Shown in pieces: positions 45,748 through 54,889 of a stretch of DNA of 63,547 nucleotides (its first letter is position 1; every line of letters starts with the position of its first letter). The notes under the pieces are model-generated. The model saw nothing but the letters and a program-made list of their open reading frames with translations. It made no database searches and was not told the origin of the DNA. Source of the stretch: Chloroflexota bacterium (GTDB taxonomy: Bacteria > Chloroflexota > Anaerolineae > Anaerolineales > Villigracilaceae); assembly GCA_029782225.1 (NCBI GenBank), contig JAKOVF010000147.1, forward strand, positions 1 to 63,547, written 5' to 3'. The translations under genes were made by a program, and so were the position numbers.

Positions 45748-46069
45748 ATATTCTCCCTGCCATCGTGTTGTGCCTGGTTATGGATCGGAGAGGTCTAGTC
45801 TTTCACTCGTCCGCCATCGATTGAATATGGGGCTATATTGTCAGTACTTCACGAAAGCGACGGCATCCCTGTTTTCGGGCCTCTCTTCGCTCTTGCGTGA
45901 CGCACTAATTGTGAATGTGCACTCAATAAGAGACAAGTACTCTTCCATTAATGCACATTATAACGGTAAAATACATCACATTAAACAGGAGACTATCGCA
46001 GCCGGGTTGAAGTGAAGTCGTAGAAGCCATTCACTCCAGTTTATGAATAGAAGATTGAGGAGAGACGGG
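45748..46069. promoter_or_regulatory. Divergent promoter region with nested inverted repeat
   Basis: AT-rich gap between the minus-strand carrier gene and the plus-strand hybrid kinase. It holds AATGTGCA (45914-45921) and TGCACATT (45952-45959). A second, inner pair, AAGAG (45928-45932) and CTCTT (45940-45944), is nested within. TGTGCA/TGCACA half-sites loosely recall a CRP-like operator, but the spacing is much wider than for CRP, so the binder is not assigned. Confidence 0.45.
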
Positions 46070-49000
46070 ATGGCAAAAAAAACACCTCCTTTGGGTGAGG
46101 CGATCGAACCACGCGGAAAAAGTGGCGGGGAATCTAAGGCTCAGCCGCGTCAAAGGACCCCAGCAAATACAGTCAAAACCAAATTCGTGAGACAGGATCA
46201 GTCCTCGCGTTCGAATTCACAGAGCATTGAAGAACAGCTTGCTCAACGCAATGCGGAACTGGCCATCATTAGCAGTGTGCAAGCGGCCTTGGCCTCCCGG
46301 CTTGATTTCCAGGCCCTCATCGATCTTGTTGGGGACAAATTGCGTGAAGTGCTTCAAACGCCTGATATGGGCATCCGCTGGTACGATGAAGAAACAAAGT
46401 TCTTTCACTATCTTTATGAGTATGAACACGGCGAGCGGCTGTTCTTTCCAAGTCAGCCGGTCGACCCGCAGGGCCAGTTTTCCAGAATTCTCAATACACG
46501 CCAGCCTCTGCTTTGGAACACTGTTGCAGAGGGAGACGCGGTGGCACCATCCCTTCCCGGAACCGACTCCAGCAAATCAGGGATCTCAGCTCCTATTATC
46601 AGCAGTGACCGTGTCATTGGCAATATCATTATTGAGAACTATGAGCGCGAGCATGCCTATGGCGAATCCGAGGTGCGTCTACTGACCACTGTCGCCGCAT
46701 CGCTGGGGAGCGCACTCGAAAATGCACGCCTCTTCGACGAGACCCGGCGCCGCGCGCAGGAGATTGTGACCCTGGCCGAGATCGGGCGCGAGATATCGGC
46801 CACTCTCGAACTGTCAACCGTGCTCGAGCGTATCGCCCAGCGGGCGATGGACTTGTTGAACGCGCGGGATGTCGTCCTCCGCCTGCTGGAACCGGATGGT
46901 CATTTGCCAGCCGCGGTAGCGATTGGCAAATATGCCAGCATCTACAAGGATTGGGAAGCGCGTCTGGGGCAAGGACTCTCTGGCAGCGTGGCTCAGTCCG
47001 GAATTGCCGAGATCATCAATCATCCTGAAAACGATCCCCGCGTGATCGACATAGCCGGCACCGAAGAAGACAAGGCGACGCGTGCAATCCTGTTTGCGCC
47101 TCTGCTCATCGGCGAGACCATCATTGGAGTGCTCAGTGTATGGCGCGATAAGAGCACGGCCGGGCCGTTCACGCAAGCCGATCTGGATTTTACAATGGGC
47201 CTCGCGCGGCAGGCGGCCATTGCAATTCAGAACGCTCGCCTGTATGCCGAGTCGCAGCAGCGCTTCGCCGAAACCGAAGTATTGCGCGCCGCCGACGTGG
47301 CGCTTACCAAAACGCTGGACCTGGATGTGATTCTCGGCACCCTTCTGGACTATCTGCAACAGCTGGTGCCCTATGACAGCGGGAGCGTCTTTCTTCTTGA
47401 GAGCGAAACGTTGCTGACCGCCCGCGCCGCGCGAGGGTATGAAAGATGGGTGGAAAACCCGGATCAGGCCATTGGGGTCAGCTTTGAATTCAAATCCCTG
47501 CCGCATATTCGGGCTGTTGTCGAAAACCAGACCACTACCATCCTCCCGGATGTAACTCAAGACCCGCATTGGATTGTTGCACCCAGCGCAAAGCATGTGC
47601 GTAATTGGCTGGCCGTGCCACTTGTGGCTGGCGGTAAGACGATTGGTATGTACTCGCTCGACAAAGCCGAAACGGGTTTTTTCACGCCAGAGCATCAACG
47701 GCTCGCTGAGAATCTGGCATCCCAGGCGGCCATCGCCATTCAAAACGCCACGCTTTTCCATAATCAGCGCGTGGCTCGCGAACAAGCGGAAACCTTGCAG
47801 GCTGTCACCCAGGCCCTCAGTCGCACCCTCGGCCTGCGGGAAGTCTTCGACCTGATCCTCACCGAACTGCAAAAAGTTGTGCCTTACGATAGTTGCTCGG
47901 TCCAGCAGTTGGAGGGTGATTCCTTGATCATCGTTGGAGGGCGCGGCTTTCACAATCTTGAGGAGTTGGTCGGGCTCCGGTTCCCAATTGTTGCCGGCGA
48001 TTTGAGCACACATGTAATTCGCACCCACCAGCCCTACATCGTGGAGGATGTCTCGGCCCGCTTCCCGCACTTCAAAAATCGCGAGCACGGTGCGGGACGC
48101 ATTCATGGCTGGATGGGAGTGCCCCTGATCTTTGGCGACCGATTGATCGGCATGCTGGCGTTGGACAAACATGAGAAAGCCTTTTACACGCCCGAATACT
48201 CTCAGCTAGCGATGGCCTTCGCCGCACAGGCCGCCGTAGCCATCGAGAACGCCCGTTTATTCGAGACTGAGCGAATCGCCCGCGAGCAGGCTGAAGCTCA
48301 AACCCGCCAGATGGCCGCTCTGAACCGCGTGGCCCAGGCTGTTACCTCAACCGTGGACCTGCAAACCGTTTTGGAGATTGCTGCCCGTGAGATGGCCGTT
48401 CTCATAAACGCCCGCAGCGTTGGGATTGGTCTCTTGAACGAGGGCAAAAGCCAGGTGCGAATCGCTGCCTACTATTCCCAGAGTGATGAACCCAGCGCGG
48501 TCGGATTGATCATCCCGGTAGAGGGAAACATCGCTACGCAGCGCGTCATCGAAACGGGACAGTCGATCCTCATTCCCGATGCCCAGAATACGCCCTTACA
48601 GAACGAAGACACCCGCGCCGTCATGCGCGCCCGAAATACCCACTGTATCCTGCTCCTGCCTCTGCTGGCGCGCGGGGAGGTGATTGGCACCATCGGACCG
48701 GACACCGATCAGCCTGAGCGCGTCTTTAGCCCTGAAGAAATTCAACTGGCCCAGACCATTGCCAACCAACTGGCCGGCGTGATCGAGAATGCGCGGCTCT
48801 TTGAAGCCGAGCAGCAGCGTGTGAATGAGCTTGCCATCGTCAACAGCATCAGCCAGGCTATGTCTCAGAGGCTGGATATGGCTGGCATTATCCGTATCGT
48901 GGGTGACAAGGTACGTGATATCTTCAATGCGGAGGTTACCGAAATCCTGATGCCGCATGAATCAACGAATATGATTCATGCTGAGTATTCATACTATCTC

Positions 49001-52000
49001 GGGTACCAACAGGTTGAGCCGTTTCCGTTCGGCGAGGGCATGACGTCGCAGGTCATGCGGACACGCACACCCATCCAACACAACACACTTGAAGAGCAGA
49101 TAGCAATAGGCGCCATCTTCCAAACGGAACAGGACAAGACCGAATCGTACATGGGTGTACCCATCGTCGCCGGCGATAAAGTTTTGGGTGTGATCAGCGT
49201 GCAGAGTTACAAGCAACACGCGTTTGACGACAATAATCTACGCCTGCTTTCCACCCTGGCTTCAAACATGGGCGTCGCCCTCGAAAACGCCCGCCTCTTC
49301 GACGAAACCCAGCGCCTGCTCAAAGAGACGGAACAGCGCAATGCCGAGCTTGCCATCATCAACAGCGTTCAGGCCGGTCTGGTGGCCCAGATGGATATTC
49401 AAACGATCTATGAACTGGTGGGCGGCAAGATCTGTGACATTTTTGACGCGCAGGTGGTGAATATCGCTCTTTATGACACGGCCGAGAAGCGTCTGCACTT
49501 CCCGTACGCAGTTGAAAGAGGCACGCGCCAATCGATTCAACCTATCCCACTGGGAGGCTTCCGAAAGAATGTCGTTGAGACTCGCCAGTACTTGCTGATC
49601 AATGACTTGACGGACGAAGCGCGCGCCGAATATGGTCAGCCTGCGCCTCTGCGGGGGGAGCCTGCTCGGTCCATCTTGTTCGTGCCGATGGTTGTCGGCG
49701 AAGAGGTGAAGGGTGTCATCTCATTGCAGAATCTGGATCGAACGAACGCCTTCAGCGAGACGGATGTCGGACTGCTCCAAACCTTCGCCAACAGCATGAC
49801 CGTTGCCCTGGAAAACGCACGTCTCTTCGATGAGACTCAGCGCCTACTAAAAGAAACCCAGCAGCGCGCCGCGGAACTCGCTGCCATCAGCAAGGTGAGC
49901 CAGGCCCTGGTCACTGAAACAGAAGTGGACAGCATGATTCAGCTAATCGGGAATCAGACACGCGAGATCTTCGATGCCGATATCGTCTACGTGGCGCTGC
50001 GCGATCCGCAGACAGATCTGATCCACTTCCCCTATCAGATCGGCGAGTCATTCACGACGCTCAAGGTTGGGGAAGGTCACACAGGCAGGATCATCGAAAC
50101 CGGCGAGCCTCTGCTCCTCAACAGGGATGTGGACGAACGCAGCCGAGAGCTTGGTGTGGAGCGCGTGGGGAAAGATGTTTTGTCCTACCTGGGCGTGCCG
50201 ATCCAGGCGGGCGGAGGGACTATTGGCGTGATCAGCGTCCAAAGCACTACGCAGGAAGGCCTTTTCAACGATGAATCCCTGCGGTTGCTGACCACCATTG
50301 CTTCCAATGCGGGCGCGGCGATCCAAACCGCTCGGCTTCACACCGAGACCCAGCGTAACGCGCATCAGATGGCCACCATCGCCAACGTGGGCCGCGAGCT
50401 CTCGGCCTCTTTGGATTTGCAGAAAGTCATTCACAGCGTGGTTGAAAATGTGCACAGGCTGTTCGGCGCAAGCGATACCAGCCTGAGGCTGGTTGATGCA
50501 GACGGCAGATCATTGCACACCGCAATGGCTCTCGGGCGATATGCAGACGAATATTCTGCCGACGTACTCATGCTGGGCGAAGGGATCACAGGCAGCATTG
50601 CAGAATCTGGAATTGCTGAGGTGATAGACAACGTAGATCTCGACCCGCGCGGCGTCCACGTGGCCGGTACGCCCGATGAGGATGAGGTTCCACAGACGAT
50701 GATGGTCGCTCCGCTCATCGCCAGCAACCGCATTATCGGCGTGCTGTCTGTTTACAAGGATCGCACCGATGGCACTTTCTCTCAAATAGACCTCGATTTT
50801 CTGATAGGACTGGGTCGGCAAGCCGCGATCGCGATCGAGAATTCGCGACTCTTTGACGAAGCGGGTCAGGCCCGCGCGGCGGCGGAACAAGCCAATAAAG
50901 CCAAGAGCACCTTCCTGGCGAACATGAGTCACGAGCTGCGCACGCCGCTCAATGCCATCATCGGTTTCACAAGAATTGTGAGGAAGAAAGCGGAGGGCTC
51001 GCTGCCTGAAAAACAGATCGAGAACCTTGAGAAAGTGCTCTCCAGCTCGGAGCATCTGCTAGGCCTGATCAACACCGTGCTCGACATTGCCAAGATCGAA
51101 GCCGGCCGCATGGACGTGATTCCCGCCAGATTCAATATGAGCAGCCTGGCAGACCAGTGTGCAAACCTTGCCATGCCGTTGCTCAAGCCAGATGTAAAAC
51201 TCGAAAATCAAGTGGATGAAACCATCGGCCTCATCTTCTCCGATCAGGACAAGATCAAGCAGATCGTGCTCAACCTGCTCAGCAATGCCGCCAAGTTCAC
51301 GCATGAAGGCAGTATCCTCTTGAGTGTACAAAAGCTCAATGAGGAAACCCTGGATATTTCCGTGACGGATAGCGGCATCGGGATCAGCAAGGAGGCGCTG
51401 GGTCGTATCTTCGAAGAATTCCAGCAGGCCGATACCAGCACCACCCGTCAATATGGCGGCACGGGCCTGGGACTTGCCATCAGCCGTAACCTTGCCCGCC
51501 TGCTGGGTGGAGATTTGACCGCTGCCAGCGAGCTTGGCAAAGGCTCGACGTTCACCCTCACGATTCCGACATATTACGGAAGAAAACCCGCTTCGCCACC
51601 GGACCAGCAGCCTGCTCCCATTTCAGACGTGTCTGCGCAGTCTAAACAGGATCCCGCCAAACACCGCGTGCTTGTCATTGACGATGACCCTGATGCAATT
51701 TATCTCCTGCAGGAAGGCCTCGGAACCAGTGAGTTCGACGTCATCGGCGCGCGTAATGGTCACCAGGGTCTGCAGCTTGCGCATGACCAGCACCCGGAAG
51801 CTATTTTGCTCGATATCCTTATGCCTGAAACCGATGGCTGGCAGGTGCTTAATGACCTGAAATCAGATGCGACTACCACACAAATTCCGGTGATCCTTCT
51901 CACGATCGTTGACAAGAAAGCCCTGGGCTTCAAACTTGGCGCGGCAGACTATTTGCTCAAGCCCTTGAATCCTGCGGTTGTGCTGGATGCACTGCGCCGC

Positions 52001-52417
52001 GTCATCGGTGAGAAGAGACATGCTCGCAAATGTATCCTGATCGTGGATGACGATCCTCACGTGTCAGAGATGCTGAGGCAGACTTTGCCCGAATCCGAAT
52101 TCGAGCTGGATTCGGCCGGGGATGGTGAAGCAGGCTTGCAGGCGATTGAAGCGCATCGTCCCGATGTCATCCTGCTCGACCTGATGATGCCCAGACTCGA
52201 CGGCTTCGGAGTCATCGAAAAGCTGCGCTCGAATCCCGATCTTTCCACGCTTCCGATCATTGTCATCAGTGCCAAGGATCTCACTTCAGAGGAGTCCCAG
52301 AAGCTCAGGGAAAGTGTTGCTTATGTGATGAAGAAACAGGGCTTCGATGGCAGCCGGTTGATCGAAGAGATTAACAGCGTTGTTCAAACCAAGGCTGGTG
52401 GTGGAGGAGAAAAGTGA
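46070..52417 (+). CDS. Nine-GAF hybrid sensor histidine kinase with two receiver domains
   Basis: About 2115 residues from ATG 46070 (MAKKTPPLGEA), with GAGGAG upstream; the longer start at 46043 lacks one. Nine consecutive GAF domains of about 170-180 residues, each ending in a helix like ALENARLFDETQR, fill residues 60-1600. Several are near-duplicates, indicating internal tandem duplication. HisKA follows (His near 1621 in NMSHELRTPLNAIIGF), then HATPase_c (about 1715-1840; NLLSNAAKF, GTGLGLAIS). Two receiver domains are at about 1865-1980 (Asp in LLDILMPETDG) and 1987-2100 (LLDLMMPRLDG). No membrane segment. The stop overlaps the next gene as GTGA. Confidence 0.95.
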   Translation: MAKKTPPLGEAIEPRGKSGGESKAQPRQRTPANTVKTKFVRQDQSSRSNSQSIEEQLAQRNAELAIISSVQAALASRLDFQALIDLVGDKLREVLQTPDMGIRWYDEETKFFHYLYEYEHGERLFFPSQPVDPQGQFSRILNTRQPLLWNTVAEGDAVAPSLPGTDSSKSGISAPIISSDRVIGNIIIENYEREHAYGESEVRLLTTVAASLGSALENARLFDETRRRAQEIVTLAEIGREISATLELSTVLERIAQRAMDLLNARDVVLRLLEPDGHLPAAVAIGKYASIYKDWEARLGQGLSGSVAQSGIAEIINHPENDPRVIDIAGTEEDKATRAILFAPLLIGETIIGVLSVWRDKSTAGPFTQADLDFTMGLARQAAIAIQNARLYAESQQRFAETEVLRAADVALTKTLDLDVILGTLLDYLQQLVPYDSGSVFLLESETLLTARAARGYERWVENPDQAIGVSFEFKSLPHIRAVVENQTTTILPDVTQDPHWIVAPSAKHVRNWLAVPLVAGGKTIGMYSLDKAETGFFTPEHQRLAENLASQAAIAIQNATLFHNQRVAREQAETLQAVTQALSRTLGLREVFDLILTELQKVVPYDSCSVQQLEGDSLIIVGGRGFHNLEELVGLRFPIVAGDLSTHVIRTHQPYIVEDVSARFPHFKNREHGAGRIHGWMGVPLIFGDRLIGMLALDKHEKAFYTPEYSQLAMAFAAQAAVAIENARLFETERIAREQAEAQTRQMAALNRVAQAVTSTVDLQTVLEIAAREMAVLINARSVGIGLLNEGKSQVRIAAYYSQSDEPSAVGLIIPVEGNIATQRVIETGQSILIPDAQNTPLQNEDTRAVMRARNTHCILLLPLLARGEVIGTIGPDTDQPERVFSPEEIQLAQTIANQLAGVIENARLFEAEQQRVNELAIVNSISQAMSQRLDMAGIIRIVGDKVRDIFNAEVTEILMPHESTNMIHAEYSYYLGYQQVEPFPFGEGMTSQVMRTRTPIQHNTLEEQIAIGAIFQTEQDKTESYMGVPIVAGDKVLGVISVQSYKQHAFDDNNLRLLSTLASNMGVALENARLFDETQRLLKETEQRNAELAIINSVQAGLVAQMDIQTIYELVGGKICDIFDAQVVNIALYDTAEKRLHFPYAVERGTRQSIQPIPLGGFRKNVVETRQYLLINDLTDEARAEYGQPAPLRGEPARSILFVPMVVGEEVKGVISLQNLDRTNAFSETDVGLLQTFANSMTVALENARLFDETQRLLKETQQRAAELAAISKVSQALVTETEVDSMIQLIGNQTREIFDADIVYVALRDPQTDLIHFPYQIGESFTTLKVGEGHTGRIIETGEPLLLNRDVDERSRELGVERVGKDVLSYLGVPIQAGGGTIGVISVQSTTQEGLFNDESLRLLTTIASNAGAAIQTARLHTETQRNAHQMATIANVGRELSASLDLQKVIHSVVENVHRLFGASDTSLRLVDADGRSLHTAMALGRYADEYSADVLMLGEGITGSIAESGIAEVIDNVDLDPRGVHVAGTPDEDEVPQTMMVAPLIASNRIIGVLSVYKDRTDGTFSQIDLDFLIGLGRQAAIAIENSRLFDEAGQARAAAEQANKAKSTFLANMSHELRTPLNAIIGFTRIVRKKAEGSLPEKQIENLEKVLSSSEHLLGLINTVLDIAKIEAGRMDVIPARFNMSSLADQCANLAMPLLKPDVKLENQVDETIGLIFSDQDKIKQIVLNLLSNAAKFTHEGSILLSVQKLNEETLDISVTDSGIGISKEALGRIFEEFQQADTSTTRQYGGTGLGLAISRNLARLLGGDLTAASELGKGSTFTLTIPTYYGRKPASPPDQQPAPISDVSAQSKQDPAKHRVLVIDDDPDAIYLLQEGLGTSEFDVIGARNGHQGLQLAHDQHPEAILLDILMPETDGWQVLNDLKSDATTTQIPVILLTIVDKKALGFKLGAADYLLKPLNPAVVLDALRRVIGEKRHARKCILIVDDDPHVSEMLRQTLPESEFELDSAGDGEAGLQAIEAHRPDVILLDLMMPRLDGFGVIEKLRSNPDLSTLPIIVISAKDLTSEESQKLRESVAYVMKKQGFDGSRLIEEINSVVQTKAGGGGEK

Positions 52418-52767
52418 AAACCATTCTGATCGTGGAAGATACTGAACTCAATATCGATCTATTGACCCAACTATTGGAGGATGATTACAACCTGCTCGTT
52501 GCCCGCGATGGCGCACAGGGAGTCGCCATCGCCGAACAGAATCATCCCGACCTCATCCTGATGGATATTTCCCTGCCGGTCATGGATGGATACGAAGCCA
52601 CGCGTCGCATCCGCGGAACGATGACGTCCACGCCGATCCTTGGTTTATCTGCCCACGCCATGAGCGGTGATGCGGCCAGAGCCAAAGAGGCCGGCTGCAA
52701 CGATTACCTGACCAAGCCTGTAGATGAGGATCTCCTCATCCAAAAGGTCAAAGAATATCTGGGGTGA
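52414..52767 (+). CDS. CheY-like single-domain response regulator
   Basis: A 117-residue receiver domain starting at GTG 52414, which overlaps the TGA of the hybrid kinase and has GGAGGAG upstream. VEDTELN supplies the acidic pocket, the phosphoacceptor Asp is in LMDISLPVMDG, and the Lys is in YLTKPVDEDLL. Its position between the hybrid kinase and a REC-cyclase suggests a phosphorelay intermediate or a second output. Confidence 0.93.
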   Translation: MKTILIVEDTELNIDLLTQLLEDDYNLLVARDGAQGVAIAEQNHPDLILMDISLPVMDGYEATRRIRGTMTSTPILGLSAHAMSGDAARAKEAGCNDYLTKPVDEDLLIQKVKEYLG

Positions 52768-52770
52768 GCC

Positions 52771-53805
52771 ATGGATCAAAAGCCTAAAATCCTGATCGTC
52801 GATGACGAGCCGTTCAACGTGGACTATCTCGAGCAGGAACTCGAGGAGTTGGATTATGAAACCGTCTCCGCCAGTAACGGCCAGGAGGCCCTGGAGAAGA
52901 TACAAACCGAATCTCCTGACCTGGTCCTGTTGGATATCATGATGCCGATTCTGGATGGGTTCGCGGTGCTGTCTCGCATGAAGGCAGACTCCAATTTGCG
53001 CAATATTCCTGTCATCATCATCTCCGCCATGAATGACCTGCAAAGTGTGGTCAAGGGCATCGAGCAGGGAGCGGAGGATTACCTGCCGAAGCCCTTCGAA
53101 CCTGTGCTGTTGCACGCGCGCATCTCCTCCAGCCTCGAGAAGAAACGGCTGCGCGATGAGCACCGTCGTCTCATCCGCACCTTTGCCGATAAGGAAGTCG
53201 CGGAGGAATTAATGAAAAGCGGATTTTCACTTGGCGGCAAGCATACGCGCATCACGGCGATGTTCACCGACATCCGCAACTTCACCACCATCACCGAGGC
53301 CAATGACCCGGTCGATGTGATCGAGTTGATCAATCAGTATTACCTGATCGTGATCGAGACAGTTCAAGCGCACGGGGGCAATGTCAACCAGATGCAGGGT
53401 GATGGATTGATGTCATTTTTCGGCGCGCCGGTTTCATATTCAGATCACGCCCAGCGCGCAGTGCATAGCGCCCTTGAGATTCGCAGGCAGCTTGTCGCTT
53501 TCAACAACGCACAGGCGGAAAAGAATGGGTTGCAAATCGACATTGGAATTGGGATTGCCACCGGCCGGGTAGTGGCCGGTTACGCGGGAACGCAGTCGCG
53601 CGCATCGTATATCTGCGTTGGCGATCCAGTCAATCTCAGCGCCCGGCTGGAATCACACACCAAAACCGCTAAAAAACCGATCGTGATCGATGAAAATACT
53701 TGCAAAGAACTGGACGTTTCCATTCAAGTGGAACCTCTCGGGGAGGAGGTCTTCAAGGGCAAGACCGTCCCGGTGCAGGTCTATTCAGTTGTAGCCTCAC
53801 AGTGA
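52771..53805 (+). CDS. Response regulator with class III nucleotide cyclase domain
   Basis: A 344-residue protein; ATG 52771 is three bases after the previous stop, with GGGGTGAG upstream. Receiver domain at about 5-122 (Asp55 in LLDIMMPILDG). A linker helix and a class III cyclase catalytic domain (about 155-340) follow. Both metal-binding aspartates are present (FTDIRNFT near 167; QGDGLMSFF near 211), as is the NLSARLES segment with transition-state Asn and Arg. However, the position that is usually the adenine-specifying Lys in GGxVxKxxGD is Gln (GGNVNQMQGD). The partner position before VGDPVN is Ile rather than Asp or Thr. The substrate may therefore not be ATP in the classic way. The hybrid kinase upstream probably controls it. 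Confidence 0.92.
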   Translation: MDQKPKILIVDDEPFNVDYLEQELEELDYETVSASNGQEALEKIQTESPDLVLLDIMMPILDGFAVLSRMKADSNLRNIPVIIISAMNDLQSVVKGIEQGAEDYLPKPFEPVLLHARISSSLEKKRLRDEHRRLIRTFADKEVAEELMKSGFSLGGKHTRITAMFTDIRNFTTITEANDPVDVIELINQYYLIVIETVQAHGGNVNQMQGDGLMSFFGAPVSYSDHAQRAVHSALEIRRQLVAFNNAQAEKNGLQIDIGIGIATGRVVAGYAGTQSRASYICVGDPVNLSARLESHTKTAKKPIVIDENTCKELDVSIQVEPLGEEVFKGKTVPVQVYSVVASQ

Positions 53806-53812
53806 GAATCTG

Positions 53813-54421
53813 GTGAACTCACAAAGTCTTGAGCGAGCCCGGCATTATGCCGAAAATCGTCTTGAGCAGGAACTTTCTCCCTACCTTCTCTATCATGGAA
53901 TTTGGCACACGCGCGAGGAAGTCGTTCCCGCCGCGGAAACACTGGCTGGCATGGAAGGTTTACAGGGTGACTCACGTTCCTTGCTGTTGACTGCGGCGTG
54001 GTTCCATGACCTCGGATTTATCGAACAGGCTGCCGATCACGAATTAATTGGCGTACAGATTGCGGTTCAAGTACTGCCGTCTCTGGGGTATGCCGCTGAT
54101 GAAATAGAAGTCGTGAAAAGGGCTATTCTGGCCACCAGGCTGCCGCAATCGCCAGGGGACCTCCTCGAGCAGATCATGGCCGATGCCGATCTGGATGTGC
54201 TAGGGCGCGAGAATTTTATGCAGCGCAATACTGACTTGCGCCGCGAACTTGCCTCTCTTGGCAGGGAATTTACCGACGAGCAGTGGGTCACGGGTCAGCT
54301 AAAATTTGTGGAAGGGCATCGATATTTCACTGCCTCTGCACGCTCGTTGAGGGATTCACAGAAGTTGTTGAACATCACAAGCCTTCGCAAAGTTTTAGAA
54401 GAATTGACCTCACGCGCTTAA
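53813..54421 (+). CDS. HD-domain phosphohydrolase
   Basis: A 202-residue protein starting at GTG 53813, seven bases after the cyclase stop; only a weak GAGAA precedes it. HD-type metal ligands are seen in YHGIWHTREEV (His near 32) and LTAAWFHDLGF (HD near 66-67), then an Asp in MADADLDVLG. It belongs to the large HD hydrolase superfamily acting on nucleotides or cyclic nucleotides. Co-transcription with a cyclase makes a product-degrading role attractive, but this is inference. Confidence 0.87.
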   Translation: MNSQSLERARHYAENRLEQELSPYLLYHGIWHTREEVVPAAETLAGMEGLQGDSRSLLLTAAWFHDLGFIEQAADHELIGVQIAVQVLPSLGYAADEIEVVKRAILATRLPQSPGDLLEQIMADADLDVLGRENFMQRNTDLRRELASLGREFTDEQWVTGQLKFVEGHRYFTASARSLRDSQKLLNITSLRKVLEELTSRA

Positions 54422-54432
54422 ATCAAGATGTC

Positions 54433-54740
54433 ATCCTGGCCCATGGTGATTCACAAAAGCCCTCTACGTGTGCGCAAGCTGTCCTTACCCAATATCGAAA
54501 ACTCGTCTCCGGTCCCTTGCTGGACCGTATCGATATCCACATCGAAGTACCGCGCGTGGATTATGAAAAGTTGAGCGGTGATCGAATGGGGGAGTCTTCG
54601 GAATCGATTTGTGCCCGTGTTCAAGCTGCACGGAATGTTCAACTCGCCCGATTTGGCAGCTCTCAGTCTGCCATCAACAATCCGCCGACATACGGGTGGG
54701 GAAGATACGCCAATTTGCCGGCTGCTACAGATTTGCTCCT
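54433..54740 (+). pseudogene. Decayed comM fragment 2
   Basis: Starts just past the HD gene. Recognisable ComM pieces, mostly in one frame, are HGDSQKPSTCAQAVLTQY, LVSGPLLDRIDIHIEVPRVD, YEKLSGDRMGESSESICARV, and a shifted ADIRVGKIRQF. At nucleotide level it resembles fragment 1 closely over about 200 bases. It stops before the SARxYHRI block, which reappears at 62358. No ATPase core is present, so it is a remnant. Confidence 0.75.
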
Positions 54741-54889
54741 ATAAAGCCCAGGATGGAAGTTGATCCACATGAGCCAGGAAGACCTGTCGGCCAGGCTGTG
54801 AGTTAAGATGAAAAACACTAGTAAAAGTCAGAGCAATTGATATATGATTTTGCTAAGGATCATCTTTCAGCGTTGCGCTGGCATAGTCT

